This document shows positions 34,501 to 56,158 of a stretch of 64,000 nucleotides of DNA, one piece after another; position 1 is the stretch's first letter, and each line of letters begins with the position of its first letter. Made by a program: the position numbers and the translations under genes. The DNA comes from Agrypnia vestita (taxonomy: Eukaryota > Arthropoda > Insecta > Trichoptera > Phryganeidae), in assembly GCA_016648135.1 (NCBI GenBank), contig JADDOH010023170.1:1-64000 (forward strand), read 5' to 3'. Under the pieces are notes generated by a model that was not told where the DNA came from, ran no database searches, and saw only the letters and a program-made list of their open reading frames with translations.

Positions 34501-35368
34501 TTGTATATTGCTCACTTCACTTGGATCTTAAGTGAAGTGAGTAGCATGTCATGGTTGTCTAACCCAAATTACCTTATATTTATCTATTCTCAAATCTTGG
34601 ATTTGTAAATCTATGTACTTGATAAATTCCTGTAGTGTTTACACCCGTAAACACAAACTAAACGAAACAATGTGCGTTGTACGCACAGCTTACACATACT
34701 AATTCGATTGTCCTTCTTAATTAGAAAGACCTATATATATATTTTCTATTATTCTATATACATTATTAATTTGATAAACCTTCATAATTAATTTGAAGAA
34801 AGAGTCATGGAGAGTCAAAGAGGTATATTGCAGACTCCCGATTATCCGGGATCTGAATAACCGGGATGCTGATTATCCAGAACGAATTGAAAAATTGAAA
34901 AAATATTTTTAATGTGAAATGTTCCATATTGTTCATAAGCCCAAACACATATTTAGAGTTGAAAACATCTGCTGTTCAACACTATTCGTCTGAAAACATA
35001 CGTATTTTTCGTGCCTTAGCTATGTTTTTTAGCTATGTCTAGTTGTCATTGTCACTTCTTTAAGAGCGCGTAAATTAGTGATGTATCTTTGGTAAATTTT
35101 TCAATATTTTTGGATTAACTGGGGAATCTATTATCCGGGATTTTTTCATCTTCCATCCCAGATAATCGAGAATATGTATATTACATTTCTGATGCCCTAA
35201 GGTGAGCGTGTTGTGATGAGAGTGTGTGGTGTTACAGAGGAGGCAGAGAACATCATGCAGTTTGAGGGAGAGCTGCTGGAACCTCCGTGCGGGGTCCCTA
35301 CGGCCTCTGCCATCGACCAAGCGAGGCTGGATGCCGAGGAGGGCCGAAAGCTGCACCCGCTGCTATAG
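31502..35368 (+). CDS. PLGRKT: Plasminogen receptor (KT) family membrane protein, 152 residues, four exons
   Basis: Exons 31502-31597, 31669-31799, 34367-34467 and 35238-35368 join in phase, with GT-AG borders, to a 152-residue protein. It aligns along its full length with the vertebrate plasminogen receptor KT (147 residues): a start with ENFKKNQEFI, the MERHLQMLQQMREREVALDM helix, a first membrane segment (WLLAFSVAATVGLLTG), a basic loop RRTKR, a second membrane segment (VVAPLLPLAFWVAYQVDYAYG), then KMQQEAENIMQFEGELL. The family sits in the plasma membrane with both termini outside and binds plasminogen through a carboxyl-terminal lysine. This protein ends HPLL and lacks that lysine. Intron 1 is only 71 bp; intron 2 carries a dead LINE and intron 3 a pogo-type MITE. 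A GC-rich island lies upstream. Confidence 0.93.
32540..34010 (-). mobile_element. Dead non-LTR retrotransposon (Jockey/CR1-like reverse transcriptase) in PLGRKT intron 2
   Basis: Reading the minus strand downwards: LTDVLLSINKLTNKKNFGPD then GIPEILLKKC (about 33860-33760, the start of the reverse transcriptase), YRPIFTIYPISKQFESIITY (33640-33570), TSNLLDYTNTIIKTLEDNQQ and IDVLYIDLAKAFDKV (33500-33390; the YIDLAKAFD motif carries one catalytic Asp), then the carboxyl-terminal part KSLKLLGFVNRMSSDFINIY and TIKTLYCLL (33000-32900) and ENTDLITIFKILNGQTD. Frames change several times and the YADD region is lost. The element is antisense to its host gene. Confidence 0.82.
32606..32809. repeat. 117-bp direct duplication inside the LINE relic
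   Basis: An 87-bp stretch starting TCAGTTTGGCCGTTTAATAT occurs at 32606-32692 and again, without a difference, at 32723-32809. The repeat period is 117 bp. The duplicated part encodes the ENTDLITIFKILNGQTD segment of the retrotransposon. Confidence 0.95.
34824..35180. mobile_element. pogo-type MITE in PLGRKT intron 3
   Basis: The left end reads TTGCAGACTCCCGATTATCC and the right end, in reverse complement, CATATTCTCGATTATCTGG, with TATA on both sides. Internal CCGGGAT motifs near both ends are inverted relative to each other. The CTCCCGATTATCCGGG signature is that of pogo/Tigger-derived MITEs. Confidence 0.65.
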
Positions 35369-35660
35369 ACCCAAGTGTGGGAGGGATATTACATGTTTTT
35401 CATTCCATTCTCCTTTCTCAACTGAGGTAGAGTAACGGTGCAGGTTCTTCCTCAGCTTGTGACTAATCTGGCCGTTCAAACCATTTTTTTACAAATGAAT
35501 TTGCAGACAGCTTTTCTAAATTCTATAGCAAAAAGTATTTCTAACACAGACTACTTTATCACATATTAAGAAGTTTGTTTATCACTCGGGGCGCGGTGCA
35601 GAGCCAATATTGGACAAGGAAACACATTATGTGAGTCCCTCCCTAACTTATGTTTAAGAA

Positions 35661-35666
35661 AATAAA
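35661..35666 (+). terminator. PLGRKT: Polyadenylation signal candidate of PLGRKT
   Basis: AATAAA, 293 bp after the stop codon and the first such hexamer downstream that I noticed. Not proven. Confidence 0.35.
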
Positions 35667-36670
35667 GACTTAGCGGATCAGAAAGCAGCCTGGCTCAAAT
35701 AGAGACACCATCTTCGACCGCGGAAATGTCAGCCGTACCTAATATACGAATCATAAATCTACGACCAAACATAGCAATGCATACTGAATCATAGCAATGC
35801 ATTCTGCGATGGCAGATCTTCAACGCATCTCCGGATGCATTCCTCTTTGCTGAAAAATGTTTGCCCCTTCAAAGGCGATAAAAACCTATTTATGAAGGGG
35901 AAAAAATCCTCCCGAGGAAATTACATTATCAAAGTATAACTTCCAGATGCAATGTTCATCTGAAATCCACATAACATGAAAGTCAATATTTTAAAATTAT
36001 ATTATTATACATATTTTTAATATACGTCAGTTTATCAGGTCCCAGACATTGGTCATGGATTTAGGAATCTAAATTTTATTTCTATATATGTATAAGATGA
36101 TTTTAAGTAAGATTTTATGTACTTTACGTTTTTTATATACACTTTATAATGGATTTGCATTTTACTTCTACACATAAATGTTTTTATATATGTAATATTA
36201 GTTCTGTAAGCCTATTTAATTATTGATTTTTATATGTTTAAATATTTGTTTTGATTTTATTGTATATATTAAATTTAAAATTATGAAAGCACTGGCTCTA
36301 TGGTGGAATTTATATTTGTGTTTGTGCAGTGTAACTGGCTCTATTTATGGTGGTAATTTGAATTTTTTAAGGGACCAAATATAATATTTATTCACACATG
36401 ACACTTCCTGACACTACTCACCCATCCCCCTGTTCATAATCTGAAAAATATTCAAACTGAAAATTCATGAATTGAAAATATTTATAGTACATACTTGTAT
36501 TTCTGAGATTCCTACAAAAAAATTATCCTTATCATAACAAATTCCATATTTATAAACATACAGATGTTATGGTACCAAAGTTTAACTGCTGGCATAAACT
36601 TTATCAAACCGTAATGTCAGTAGTGTAATGTTACATCATATCTAAATCATTACAACTGTGAGTTGAATAT

Positions 36671-36743
36671 GAATTTTATTCTTTTCCAGAGTCGGATCAG
36701 TCCTATACGAATTTTATTCTTTTCCAGGGTCGGATCAGCCCTA
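36671..36743. repeat. Two-unit 38-bp tandem duplication
   Basis: GAATTTTATTCTTTTCCAG(A/G) followed by GTCGGATCAG(T/C)CCTAT occurs at 36671 and 36709 with two differences. Confidence 0.85.
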
Positions 36744-37992
36744 TTTGATTTTCTTGTAAAATATAATTGTATTTACGAATGCTTGGTACTTAAAATTACT
36801 TATAAATGAATTCATCACGAACAGAGGGTTGGGTTATCCACCTTGAGTGATAGTTGTTATGTCTGTGTTGTCCTATTGTCACTCCAAGTCAGTAGTGTAG
36901 TGTGAATTTAAAAAGTTGCACACTTTTTGAAGTTGTATTTTAATTTCTTCGCTTAAAGCCAAAGACCTTTTAAAGAAAAAAGAAAAAGAATTTTGTTTTA
37001 TAAGATATTTTTTCTCAATGTAGGTTTACTAATGGTAATACAATTTCAAATTGATGCAATTTTGCTGTAATGTGCTTCAGGACTTTGGAAGCTCCCAGCC
37101 GAGGTCTCCCAGACCGCACCCACCAGTGCTCAGTGTCCAGTTACCGTAAATATTACTTGTCATTAGAAATATTTTAAATGTGCTCCAGACAGTTCTGTAA
37201 TAAATAAAATTATGTTCTTTCAGCCACCATTCAATTGTTAATAACGTTTGCTATTCAGCTATATATATATCAACTATAACTAGCTGTGGCATTACGTATA
37301 TTTTGGTAAAAAAATAGAAATTAAATATTTATGTGACAGATTATTATGATATATCAAAATATGAGTACATATTATGATAATAATTGTGATAGAAATATTA
37401 CGAAATATATGTTGTATTCTGATTTGTTGATATTCCCACTGCACACCCCTGGTTATCAAATATTGTCACTCTGGTTAAGCCACTTGCCTATCTGCGTGTT
37501 AGAGTTATTCATACTCCAAAATGATATTGCGCAATGAACCCACCATCGCGATTCAATTTAATTTAATTCTGAGAAAGCTTCTATAAATTGCGACACAACC
37601 TACTAAATGGTTTTTATAGTAAGTGAAAACAGACAGCTTTAGGAAACAAGGCATCATTTCTATACGACTAGAAAAATGGTAGTATCTAATTTAACTTGCT
37701 TTAAGTTTGAAAATAAGCAAGTGGTGTGATATGCCAAGGAAAAAATAAAGTAACACCACTTGTTGTTTCTGGATCTCTATTAGTACTGCACCGGTGTCGA
37801 AATACATAAATCCAAAGATAGATTATTTTTTATGCTTAATTCGTGTAACAGAGTGACATGTTTCACTTGCCAGTCTAGGAGCAAATCTTTCTTGTACATT
37901 CCTTGAATATGCATTTCTTAAAACTTATAAATATTGATAAATTATATATCATTTAATAATCTCACTTGTGTTAAAAAAGTTTTGTTTAAGTA

Positions 37993-38412
37993 CAGTAAAG
38001 CCCCGTTAATTCAAACCCTGAACTCTAAAATGTTAATTTCATGGTCGGAAACCACAGTAATTCGAAATAATTATTAGCCCCTTTAGCGCTATAGACCAAT
38101 ATGTTTTTAGTTCACATAATTTGAAATTTTTTGCAATTTGACATATTTGAAAAAATATTTCGATTTTTCTGCAAGTGAGAACAACAAATATGTCAATATT
38201 GGGTACTTTACTGATAGAAATGTCATAATAAATATTGCATTTTCGAAATGATTTCTTGAGATATGCAAAAAATTTAGAAGTTTTTCACAAAATTAATGGC
38301 TTTTTTCATGAGTTTAATGATTTTTTTGCCTTGAATTTCGAATTAATGGGGTTCCGCATAGTTGGAAATGTTCTTTGGATCCCTTGAATTTGGAATTAAC
38401 GAGGCTCTACTG
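37993..38412. mobile_element. pogo/Tigger-type MITE, complete, 420 bp
   Basis: The terminal inverted repeats are CAGTAAAGCCCCGTTAATTC at the left and CAGTAGAGCCTCGTTAATTC in reverse complement at the right, flanked by TA on both sides. The interior is AT-rich and non-coding. Relatives are at 46325-47086 and 52458 onward. Confidence 0.85.
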
Positions 38413-38499
38413 TATTATTTTTATGATAAATGTTGAATTTGTACGTATTTGAAACAATTCATCACAACTTGCGCGCTGTGTGAAACTTTAGTTGAACTA

Positions 38500-40078
38500 A
38501 TTGTAAGGAGTAATACTTAAGACTAATAGTGGCCGTCCTCGTAAGTGAGAGTGAGGGCGTCGCACATGACAATAGCGTCGGGCAGTAGTCGCACACTGCG
38601 GATCAGCGCTGGAACGCAGAACAAAGGGTTTAAACAGTATTTGTAGTGCGATTCGCTGTGTTGTTATTATATTCGGGTTTACTATCTTTATTAAAGTTGT
38701 TGATTGAACTGTTTATTTTCATTTCGCCATCCTTCTCCGGTGTGACCAGACCTGGGAGGTAAGAAAACAAAGGGAAATAAAAAGAGAGAATTTTAGCAAA
38801 TATATTTATTTGTAAATAAATATCAATCACAAAGCGTAGCCACGCTTCAGTTACACCCTTGGTAACGAGAATTGGGAGTCATCACATCCATCATCTTTCC
38901 CGGGTTATTCATTTAAAATAATTTTATTTATGTATGTACAATTGACTAAAATTTGACATCACTGACCGTGATGGTACAGGTGACATCTAAAACTTAACAA
39001 ACACAACTTAAATATGTATCCGCGACTCTTCTCCCGGAGATAGTATAGATAGTAAGAGACCGACTGCCTGGCGTCTCAGATTTCTCGATCCCGACAAGGT
39101 GAGATTCCACATAATACTACCGTATGAGATATCACAACATCTGACTAGACTAACCAATCTATCTAACAATAAAATATAATTATTTTCACTATATAAATTA
39201 CAATACTGAACGCCGACAAACATTAAAATAAAAATGTTATTGAGCTGCGCAATCAGACCTGATCCATTGGGAAGACGATGACACGCAATTTGTGTCATCA
39301 CTAAAGCTAATGTTTGTAAAGATAATAAAATGCGGATACGCGGACCACAACCGCACCGACTCAGGTATTCGAAACATTGAACAGATAACAATTTCCCGCA
39401 TTGTCTGAAACACATTGATATGTTTTCTACAAATTTTTTATACACACTATCGCCACTCAACCAGTTCTCAGGCACATTCTAGAGTGTCATCATTCAGATT
39501 TACTAGTTTTCATTTGGAAGAATTTTCATCCTGGTTAAATAATTGCCAAAATATTCTGAATTCTTTTAAAACTCTGGACGGCTAATAAATTGTTGAAGAA
39601 CTTCACCAATTGCATTAAGGGAGCTGCTACAAAGATGGGGCATGTATTTATAAAAGTGAGCGTCCGGGAAGATATTCACACTCACAGCCTTCAGAATGGA
39701 AGTTTCAATGAAGCCTGTAAAGCAGTTTACTTTGTTATTATTACCCACCTCAAATATTCCTGTTCTCACACTAAACCATAATCAAATTATTCTATTCTTT
39801 GGCAGTAAACTTCTACAGCTGTATTTGTTTAGTATTTCTTGAAAGCACTGTTAGTGCAACTCGTGCATGGTAACTACGGAATTCAATCAAAAAGTAATGA
39901 TTGAATGTTTTGTGCACATTTTAGAAGTATGAACGCAATATTAAAATGCTCATTATTTGTGCTACGCAGAATTATTCTGAAGGAAGCACCCCATATTTGA
40001 GATATTATATAAATATATTTTTGAATAGTGTAAAACACACAATGCGATGAAGTGGCTATTAACGGTGAGGCGATGCCA
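38500..40078. other. Spacer downstream of GMPR, possible LTR remnant, no supported gene
   Basis: Around 38690-38760 an LTR-end-like phrase (TTATTAAAG then CCTTCTCCGGTGTGACCAGACC) could be the end of a long terminal repeat with a leader, but no second LTR, gag or pol is visible. A 155-codon minus-strand frame (39008-39475) has no recognised motif and biased composition; I do not call it a gene. Confidence 0.3.
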
Positions 40079-50890
<10,812 letters not shown>

Positions 50891-52450
50891 TTTGATAGAA
50901 TCGAGTCCCCTGGCGGAGAGGCGGAATATCTACGCAGCACCGTTCCCTCGACGAGCGCTCACTGGCCGCCAGCCTAGTCGCTAGTCGCTAGCTCGGTTAA
51001 TTATCGATAAAACTGTGCGCTGGATACACACAGCTATAGAAATAGAATTCAGCTGACTCGTGTGACGTAAATTTTTGCGCAAGGGCGTAACCAGATACAA
51101 AAATATACTTCAGGAATTACTCAGAAATATGAAAACGCCGCCGAGTTGATCGCGAAACCGTTCAGATACCTGTTGACCTAAAATGTTGATATAATATTTA
51201 GTTTATTATCCCGAGTCAAAGGCGCTGAATCCATTTTCGTCTACAAATTATTTTATTTTAAACCTTAATTTCTTCATAATGAAAAACCTTCGCGATGACC
51301 CGAAACATCCCAAGGACGAAAATCAGCTGGTTTTCGTTAGTACTTAGTACTGCCATTAGCACTTTTCAAATGTCAAAGTGCCGCGAGTAGGTACCGTTTA
51401 TAATAAATCATAATTATGTACTTAACAAACCGGCAAATCCGAATCCATCGGAGGTCGGCGGTTGGCCATCGTATTGACGATGACGACTATTTACAGTCAT
51501 GGGATGCGGCGACTTCTTACGCTTTTTTTCTACTTATTTTCCCCTCGATGTTCAGTTGGTTTAGACTTTAGACTATATTTTGGTCCTCTCACAGTATGTC
51601 CGAAATACTGAAGCGTTTTTATAAGAGAAAGCTTGAGCATTTCGGATAGTCGAGAAGTGTTGGGGACTACCGAGATAAATTGATAGTCCCCAACACTTCT
51701 CGGCCTTTTTCAATGCGCAAAATTTCGACGATTTTATTGCTTTGCCACAAAGCTTATGACCTGCGCCCCTCTTATCGTAGAAACATCCTTTCATTTAATT
51801 TTTAGCAAACCAGTTGATGATTTTATTCAGGAGACACCCCTGCTTTTATCATATAAAGCAGATAGCAAAAATCAAATGAATTTTTAAAGATGCACGCTTG
51901 CTTACGTATTCAGCAATTTGCAATTGAGCAACTTCTAATCGAGCGCGTGCATTCAGTCCATTGAAGCGTAAGCATATATTTTGAAAAAGAAACAAAACTA
52001 AATATTTATCCAGAAGAATATTATGTTACATTAAAATCTGGTGATAGAAATATACGGGATATATAATCGCTCTTCGAGTGCAAGATTTCAAGTATCACCA
52101 GTTTAAAGTTTTTTTGTTTTTCTCGTTTCCTAGATAAATCTTCAAGAATTGTTTAGGGCTAAAAATATTTTTTCAGCCAATTCAGAAACATCGAGTACCT
52201 ATTATTAGTATGGCTAGACTTCAAATAAATTATTTTTTACTTTTTTATGCTCGATTTTTAGGATTAAAACTACTTGCGTTAAAAGTATTCGAATTTGATA
52301 TCAAAATAGTAAAATAATTCGGCATTTCACCGAGTTGGTGATATTAGGCGCAATTTTTGATACAAGTATATACATTTTCAAATGTTATTAAGTATTACAT
52401 AGTCGGCAATAAAAATTTAAGAATAAAATATAAACCACAAGACACAAAAT
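50891..52450. other. GMPR upstream region and spacer
   Basis: The first hundred bases upstream of the GMPR start codon are moderately GC-rich (GCTAGCGACTAGCGACTAGG repeats on the minus strand) and are the likely promoter. Beyond 51100 the DNA is AT-rich without a supported gene. A perfect 19-bp hairpin lies at 51651-51702. Confidence 0.45.
51651..51702. repeat. Perfect 19-bp inverted repeat, 14-nt loop
   Basis: CGAGAAGTGTTGGGGACTA (51651-51669) and its exact complement (51684-51702). The surrounding bases are not complementary for long. Confidence 0.9.
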
Positions 52451-52457
52451 GTACATA

Positions 52458-52830
52458 CAGTAGAATCTCGTTAATTCAAAATTCAAGGGTCCCAAAAAAA
52501 ACATTTCTAATTATGAGTAACCCCGCTATTTCAAAATTCAAGGTACAAAAAAAATCGCGATGTCATTGCAAAATTCGCAAAAATCGTAAAATTCATTTAA
52601 AGGGCTGTTAATTTTGCTTATTTTTGAATTTATGGAAGACTTCTTCAATCTTCATTCAATTAAAACTTTCGTTTTCGCTTTTTTCCGACTCAGACCAACA
52701 CACAGCACAGTTATTAGATAATATGCAGTCTTCTTAAACTTTTTAACAATACATAGCTAATAGAAAAAAAATCGTTCTAAAGAGGAATTTAAAATGGGAA
52801 TCTCAATTTCAAACGCGACATAATATTAAG
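52458..52830. mobile_element. pogo/Tigger-type MITE, partial
   Basis: Starts CAGTAGAATCTCGTTAATTC after TA and keeps internal phrases of the family (CCCCGCTATTTCAAAATTC, AAAATCGTAAAATTCAT), but I do not find the opposite inverted end. Confidence 0.6.
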
Positions 52831-53342
52831 GGTTTATTAACAGAATGCATTAAGTCAGAATTTGATGATTTTTCTGTTTTAAATGGAAAAAATCTATATA
52901 TTTTTTTGCTCTACTCTTCAAGCATTTTGTCGTAAGATGTCTAGTGTTCAAGTTAATAAAATCATTAAGTCTGCGTAATTCAATATGAATTCTGATCTGC
53001 GAAACAATATTTCGAGTCCTAAGTTTTATTTAGATTGCCTCAATCGGAGAACAAAGCTTAACTTGAAATTGTACCGTTAGAAGAAAAAATCATAGTGTAC
53101 TTATCGCTTAGTAAACTTTTTCTATTATTGCTATTATTTTGTTTTATGTTTTCGTATTATGTTTTTATTAAATTTATTTAATGATAATACTTTTCGTGTC
53201 TTGCGCAAGACTGGGGAAGATGAAAGCGCCTTGCTGGGACTTTGCGCCCCCAATCCACCTAGGGTAAGATAACGAAAAAGATGATGGGGGTAATAATTAT
53301 TTTTATCATTTTTTTTTCCATAATTCAAACATTTAGCATTTA

Positions 53343-53534
53343 GATCTTCTGTGTGTAGTTTTCTGGGATATTCTGCCGTGTATATCTAACCTTTCTGGCC
53401 GACATTTCAGATCCCATTGCAGGGTCCATCATCAGGGCTGATGTGATGATGGACCCTGCAATGAGATCCGAAACGTTGGCCAGAGAAGTCAGATATACAT
53501 GGCAGAATATCCCAGAAAACTACACACAGAAGAT
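53343..53534. repeat. ~92-bp-arm inverted repeat with hammerhead-like motifs in both arms
   Basis: The arm 53343-53434 (TTCTGTGTGTAGTTTTCTGG near its start) is nearly complementary to 53443-53534 (...TACACACAGAAGATTCTG). In the minus-strand arm CTGATGATGG stands at 53435 and GAAA at 53408, separated by a possible stem (GGACCC/GGGATC); in the plus-strand arm GATGATGGACCC and ATCCGAAAC occupy the same places. CTGATGA...GAAA is the core of the hammerhead ribozyme of Penelope-like elements. Neither copy shows a clear stem III and cleavage triplet. Confidence 0.6.
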
Positions 53535-53659
53535 TCTGAATGGTCATGAAAACCTGAGAACATTTTTAAGCATTTAATAGATGTTATTAAATATTTCGAG
53601 TTGAACCTTGTTTAAAATGAGAAGAATAAATTAATATCAACTTTTAAATGTTTTTACTT

Positions 53660-53880
53660 ACCATCACGCCGTTTTCTGTGGGGATAGGCAGAGAGGATAG
53701 AGTGCCACACTCTTCTGTCCTGACATATAACTCTCGCCTCATCCAAGTTCGCCGGTTGTTGAGGCTTCTGGCATGACCAGATTAACCAGTATGTATCTGG
53801 TTAATCCTGGTCACGCCATGTCTTCTGCGGTTGCCCTCTCCTTCTGGTGCCTTCGACGCTTGCATTATATATCTTACCTT
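53660..53880. repeat. Dispersed repeat tail, relative of 22660-22790
   Basis: Contains CACGCCGTTTTCTGTGGGGA, then ATAGGCAGAG, TCTGTCCTGACAT and CTCTCGCCTCATCCA in the same order as the other copy, and continues about 100 bp further. Confidence 0.45.
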
Positions 53881-54584
53881 ATACTTGGCCATATTCTGAA
53901 CTAAGAAATGTTGCTATTTCTGTATCTGACAGTTATTGTATAACATTGTAATGCCGCCAATTTGATATTTTAAGTTTGACAGGTTTGAAATTAATGAATT
54001 CCATCAATTAAAAAGCTCATTACTCATAATTGTTAATAACTTATGGTTTGTTTACATTTTAAAGCTTTCTGAGGTCTTGTCAAAAACAATTTGAATTATG
54101 ACTGACTTATGATTGGCTTAAAATGTATTTATTTATGGCGCAAGGGTATAAAAATTATTTAAAAGTACCTACTTTTTTTTAATTAACAGAGTTAAATCAT
54201 TTATGAAATTAATATTTTGGGATGAACTGTCTTTCTATTAGGTCAAGTTATACTGGAGTCAATTTTCTTTTAATTCATACATCATGTTACCTGCTTGCTG
54301 CAACTCGTGATTGAAGATTGTGAGGATCTGGACTCCATAAGGAAGAGAAAATATGAAGTCTTTATTTTTCTATTTGCAAATTTGAGGTGGCTGAGCTCCT
54401 CAATTCACATTAAATAATCTTTAATGAAATTAAAGATTATTTTGTACATGCTGAATTATCACTGTTTGTAGAAGATGCAAAAATTTACAAAGAGAGTAAG
54501 CCACCCACTGATAGTATATTGCTACAAAATGACATTCACAGACTTTCAAACTACTGTGGGAAAAAAAGCAACCGTTTTTAAATA

Positions 54585-56156
54585 CAGTCACTCTCTGTAG
54601 CGAAACTCCCTATAGCGAAAAACTCTATAACGTAAAAATGAACCTGACTTGTTTGGTTTTCCGTAAGAACCCGTATATCAATTTACTGATAATGAAATAG
54701 TTCATTCTCTATAGCGAAAAAATTGATACACTCACAACTAAAAAGAGACAACTAACTATAAGGCCAAAAACTCTGCAAGGATGACTGTTTTGTCGCTAAC
54801 GGACCAAAGTTTTATTAAAAAATTGGTAAAATGCAGTGGTTCTTCTGGGCAAAGCACGAGAATAGGCGATAACACCAACTATCCACCATTATTTTGCGAC
54901 ACGGGACTACAATTTAACTACTCCACAAAACCAGACTGTGCATCGTTACAAATTCTGCCTCTAAGATCCAGCAGTTCAATATATCAGTCACCTTTATCCT
55001 CAAAGAGCTGGAGGGCTTCGCTGTAATAATGAGGGTCTGGCCACAACAGCTAAGATGACTGATGAAGAAATCTTGTCAATTATTAAGGGAGAACCGGATC
55101 AAGAAGACGAGGATAAAAAAAACAGAGGAACCCGGTCCCCATTCCCAACAAAGGCCTCTCAAATAAATGTGAAAAGAGCGGTATCTATACATTAGTAATG
55201 ATTGTGATGCACAATATGTAGGAATGACTACTAGAAATTTTAAAACTAGGATAAGAGAACATGAATTGTGTTTAAAAAATAATAATTATTCGGAATTTTC
55301 CAACCATTTGTTGGAAACTGATAGATCTAAATTTAAATACACTAATATCAACAAATTTTTAAAATTGTCCGCCCTAGAAACTTTAGAAATAAACAAAAAA
55401 TTAAATTCTAATATTAACATCATTAACAAAATAATAGCCCCGTGTAAGTCACCATTATTAACCATGTTCCCTCCCTCGCCCCTCCCACTCCACAAATCAC
55501 CCCCGCCCCCTAAAGACACTCACACACTCATACACTCACAACTAAAAAGAGACATCTAGAAAGTACGTTTCTTGGAATTTTTTTGCCGTCAGACTCGCGG
55601 AATATTTACTAGAGGCAAGCGATATTAACAGGAAAATATTCCACGGCTTTCTGAAGAAGGCGTGGTTGGAGTTGATCACGAGGGTACTCTCCTAATACTA
55701 TCTTCAATGCAGATGAGACTGGATAATACAGTACTTTCGCATTTTAGATTAGCTTAAATAACATTCGTTAATGACATGGACGTGTCGAATCCGGTAATAA
55801 GTAATAAATTGTACATTGTAAATTTAAGCTCTTTAATAATGTCTGAAAGAAATTGTTAAAGAGCTTAAATTTACAAACGTCAATTGAAGAAGTTCCATGA
55901 TTAAAAGATTAGATACGCAGTATTTTGGAATATCAGAAGAGTATAAACGAAGTTGAATGACTTGTTAAAGTTTTAATTTATATAAGTATAAATAGCTATT
56001 ACTTGTGTAATACAATAGTGTTAATAGAAAAATAAATTATTTATGCTCTACTTACACGGACAGGAGTTAATTTTGTTCCTCACTCTTTATAATGAAAACT
56101 CCCTACAGTGAACTAAATTGCTTGGTCCTTTGGATTTTGTTATAGAGTGACGACTG
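54585..56156 (+). mobile_element. Tigger/pogo element with internal rearrangement
   Basis: The left end CAGTCACTCTCTGTAGCGAA and, in reverse complement, the right end CAGTCGTCACTCTATAACAA are flanked by TA (54583-54584 and 56157-56158). TIR-near DNA repeats a (T/C)TATAGCGAAA motif. Inside, a C-terminal transposase stretch (54751-55130, ending KMTDEEILSIIKGEPDQED) precedes an N-terminal-side stretch (55556-55730, YVSWNFFAVRLAEYLLEASD), the reverse of the natural order. Between them lies a Penelope-like GIY-YIG fragment. A 25-bp direct repeat (54726-54750 and 55530-55554) flanks the middle part. Confidence 0.7.
55160..55559 (+). pseudogene. Penelope-like element GIY-YIG nuclease fragment
   Basis: Reads SGIYT, then after a frameshift NDCDAQYVGMTTRNFKTRIR followed by EHELCLKNNNYSEFSNHLLE. 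The GIY, Y(I/V)G, R...R..EH and N.S.F..HLLE order is that of the carboxyl-terminal GIY-YIG endonuclease of Penelope-like retroelements. The reverse transcriptase is missing and the first part of the nuclease is out of frame, so it is dead. The last codons run into the 25-bp direct repeat of the surrounding Tigger element. Confidence 0.75.
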
Positions 56157-56158
56157 TA

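Larger units (their letters stand above)
35369..37990. other. PLGRKT 3' region and AT-rich spacer
   Basis: The first 300 bp probably hold the PLGRKT 3' untranslated region; an AATAAA stands at 35661-35666. The rest is AT-rich with no supported gene. A 38-bp imperfect tandem duplication (GAATTTTATTCTTTTCCAG repeated) lies at 36671-36743. Confidence 0.45.

Noticed and set aside
38500..38760. Possible solo LTR of a BEL/Pao-type element
   Set aside because: An LTR-like end and a leader-like phrase are present, but no matching LTR, target duplication or coding region was found.
39008..39475. 155-codon minus-strand frame
   Set aside because: No recognisable domain, unusual Cys/Leu-rich composition and no splice or neighbouring support. 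It might belong to an unidentified retroelement, but that cannot be shown.
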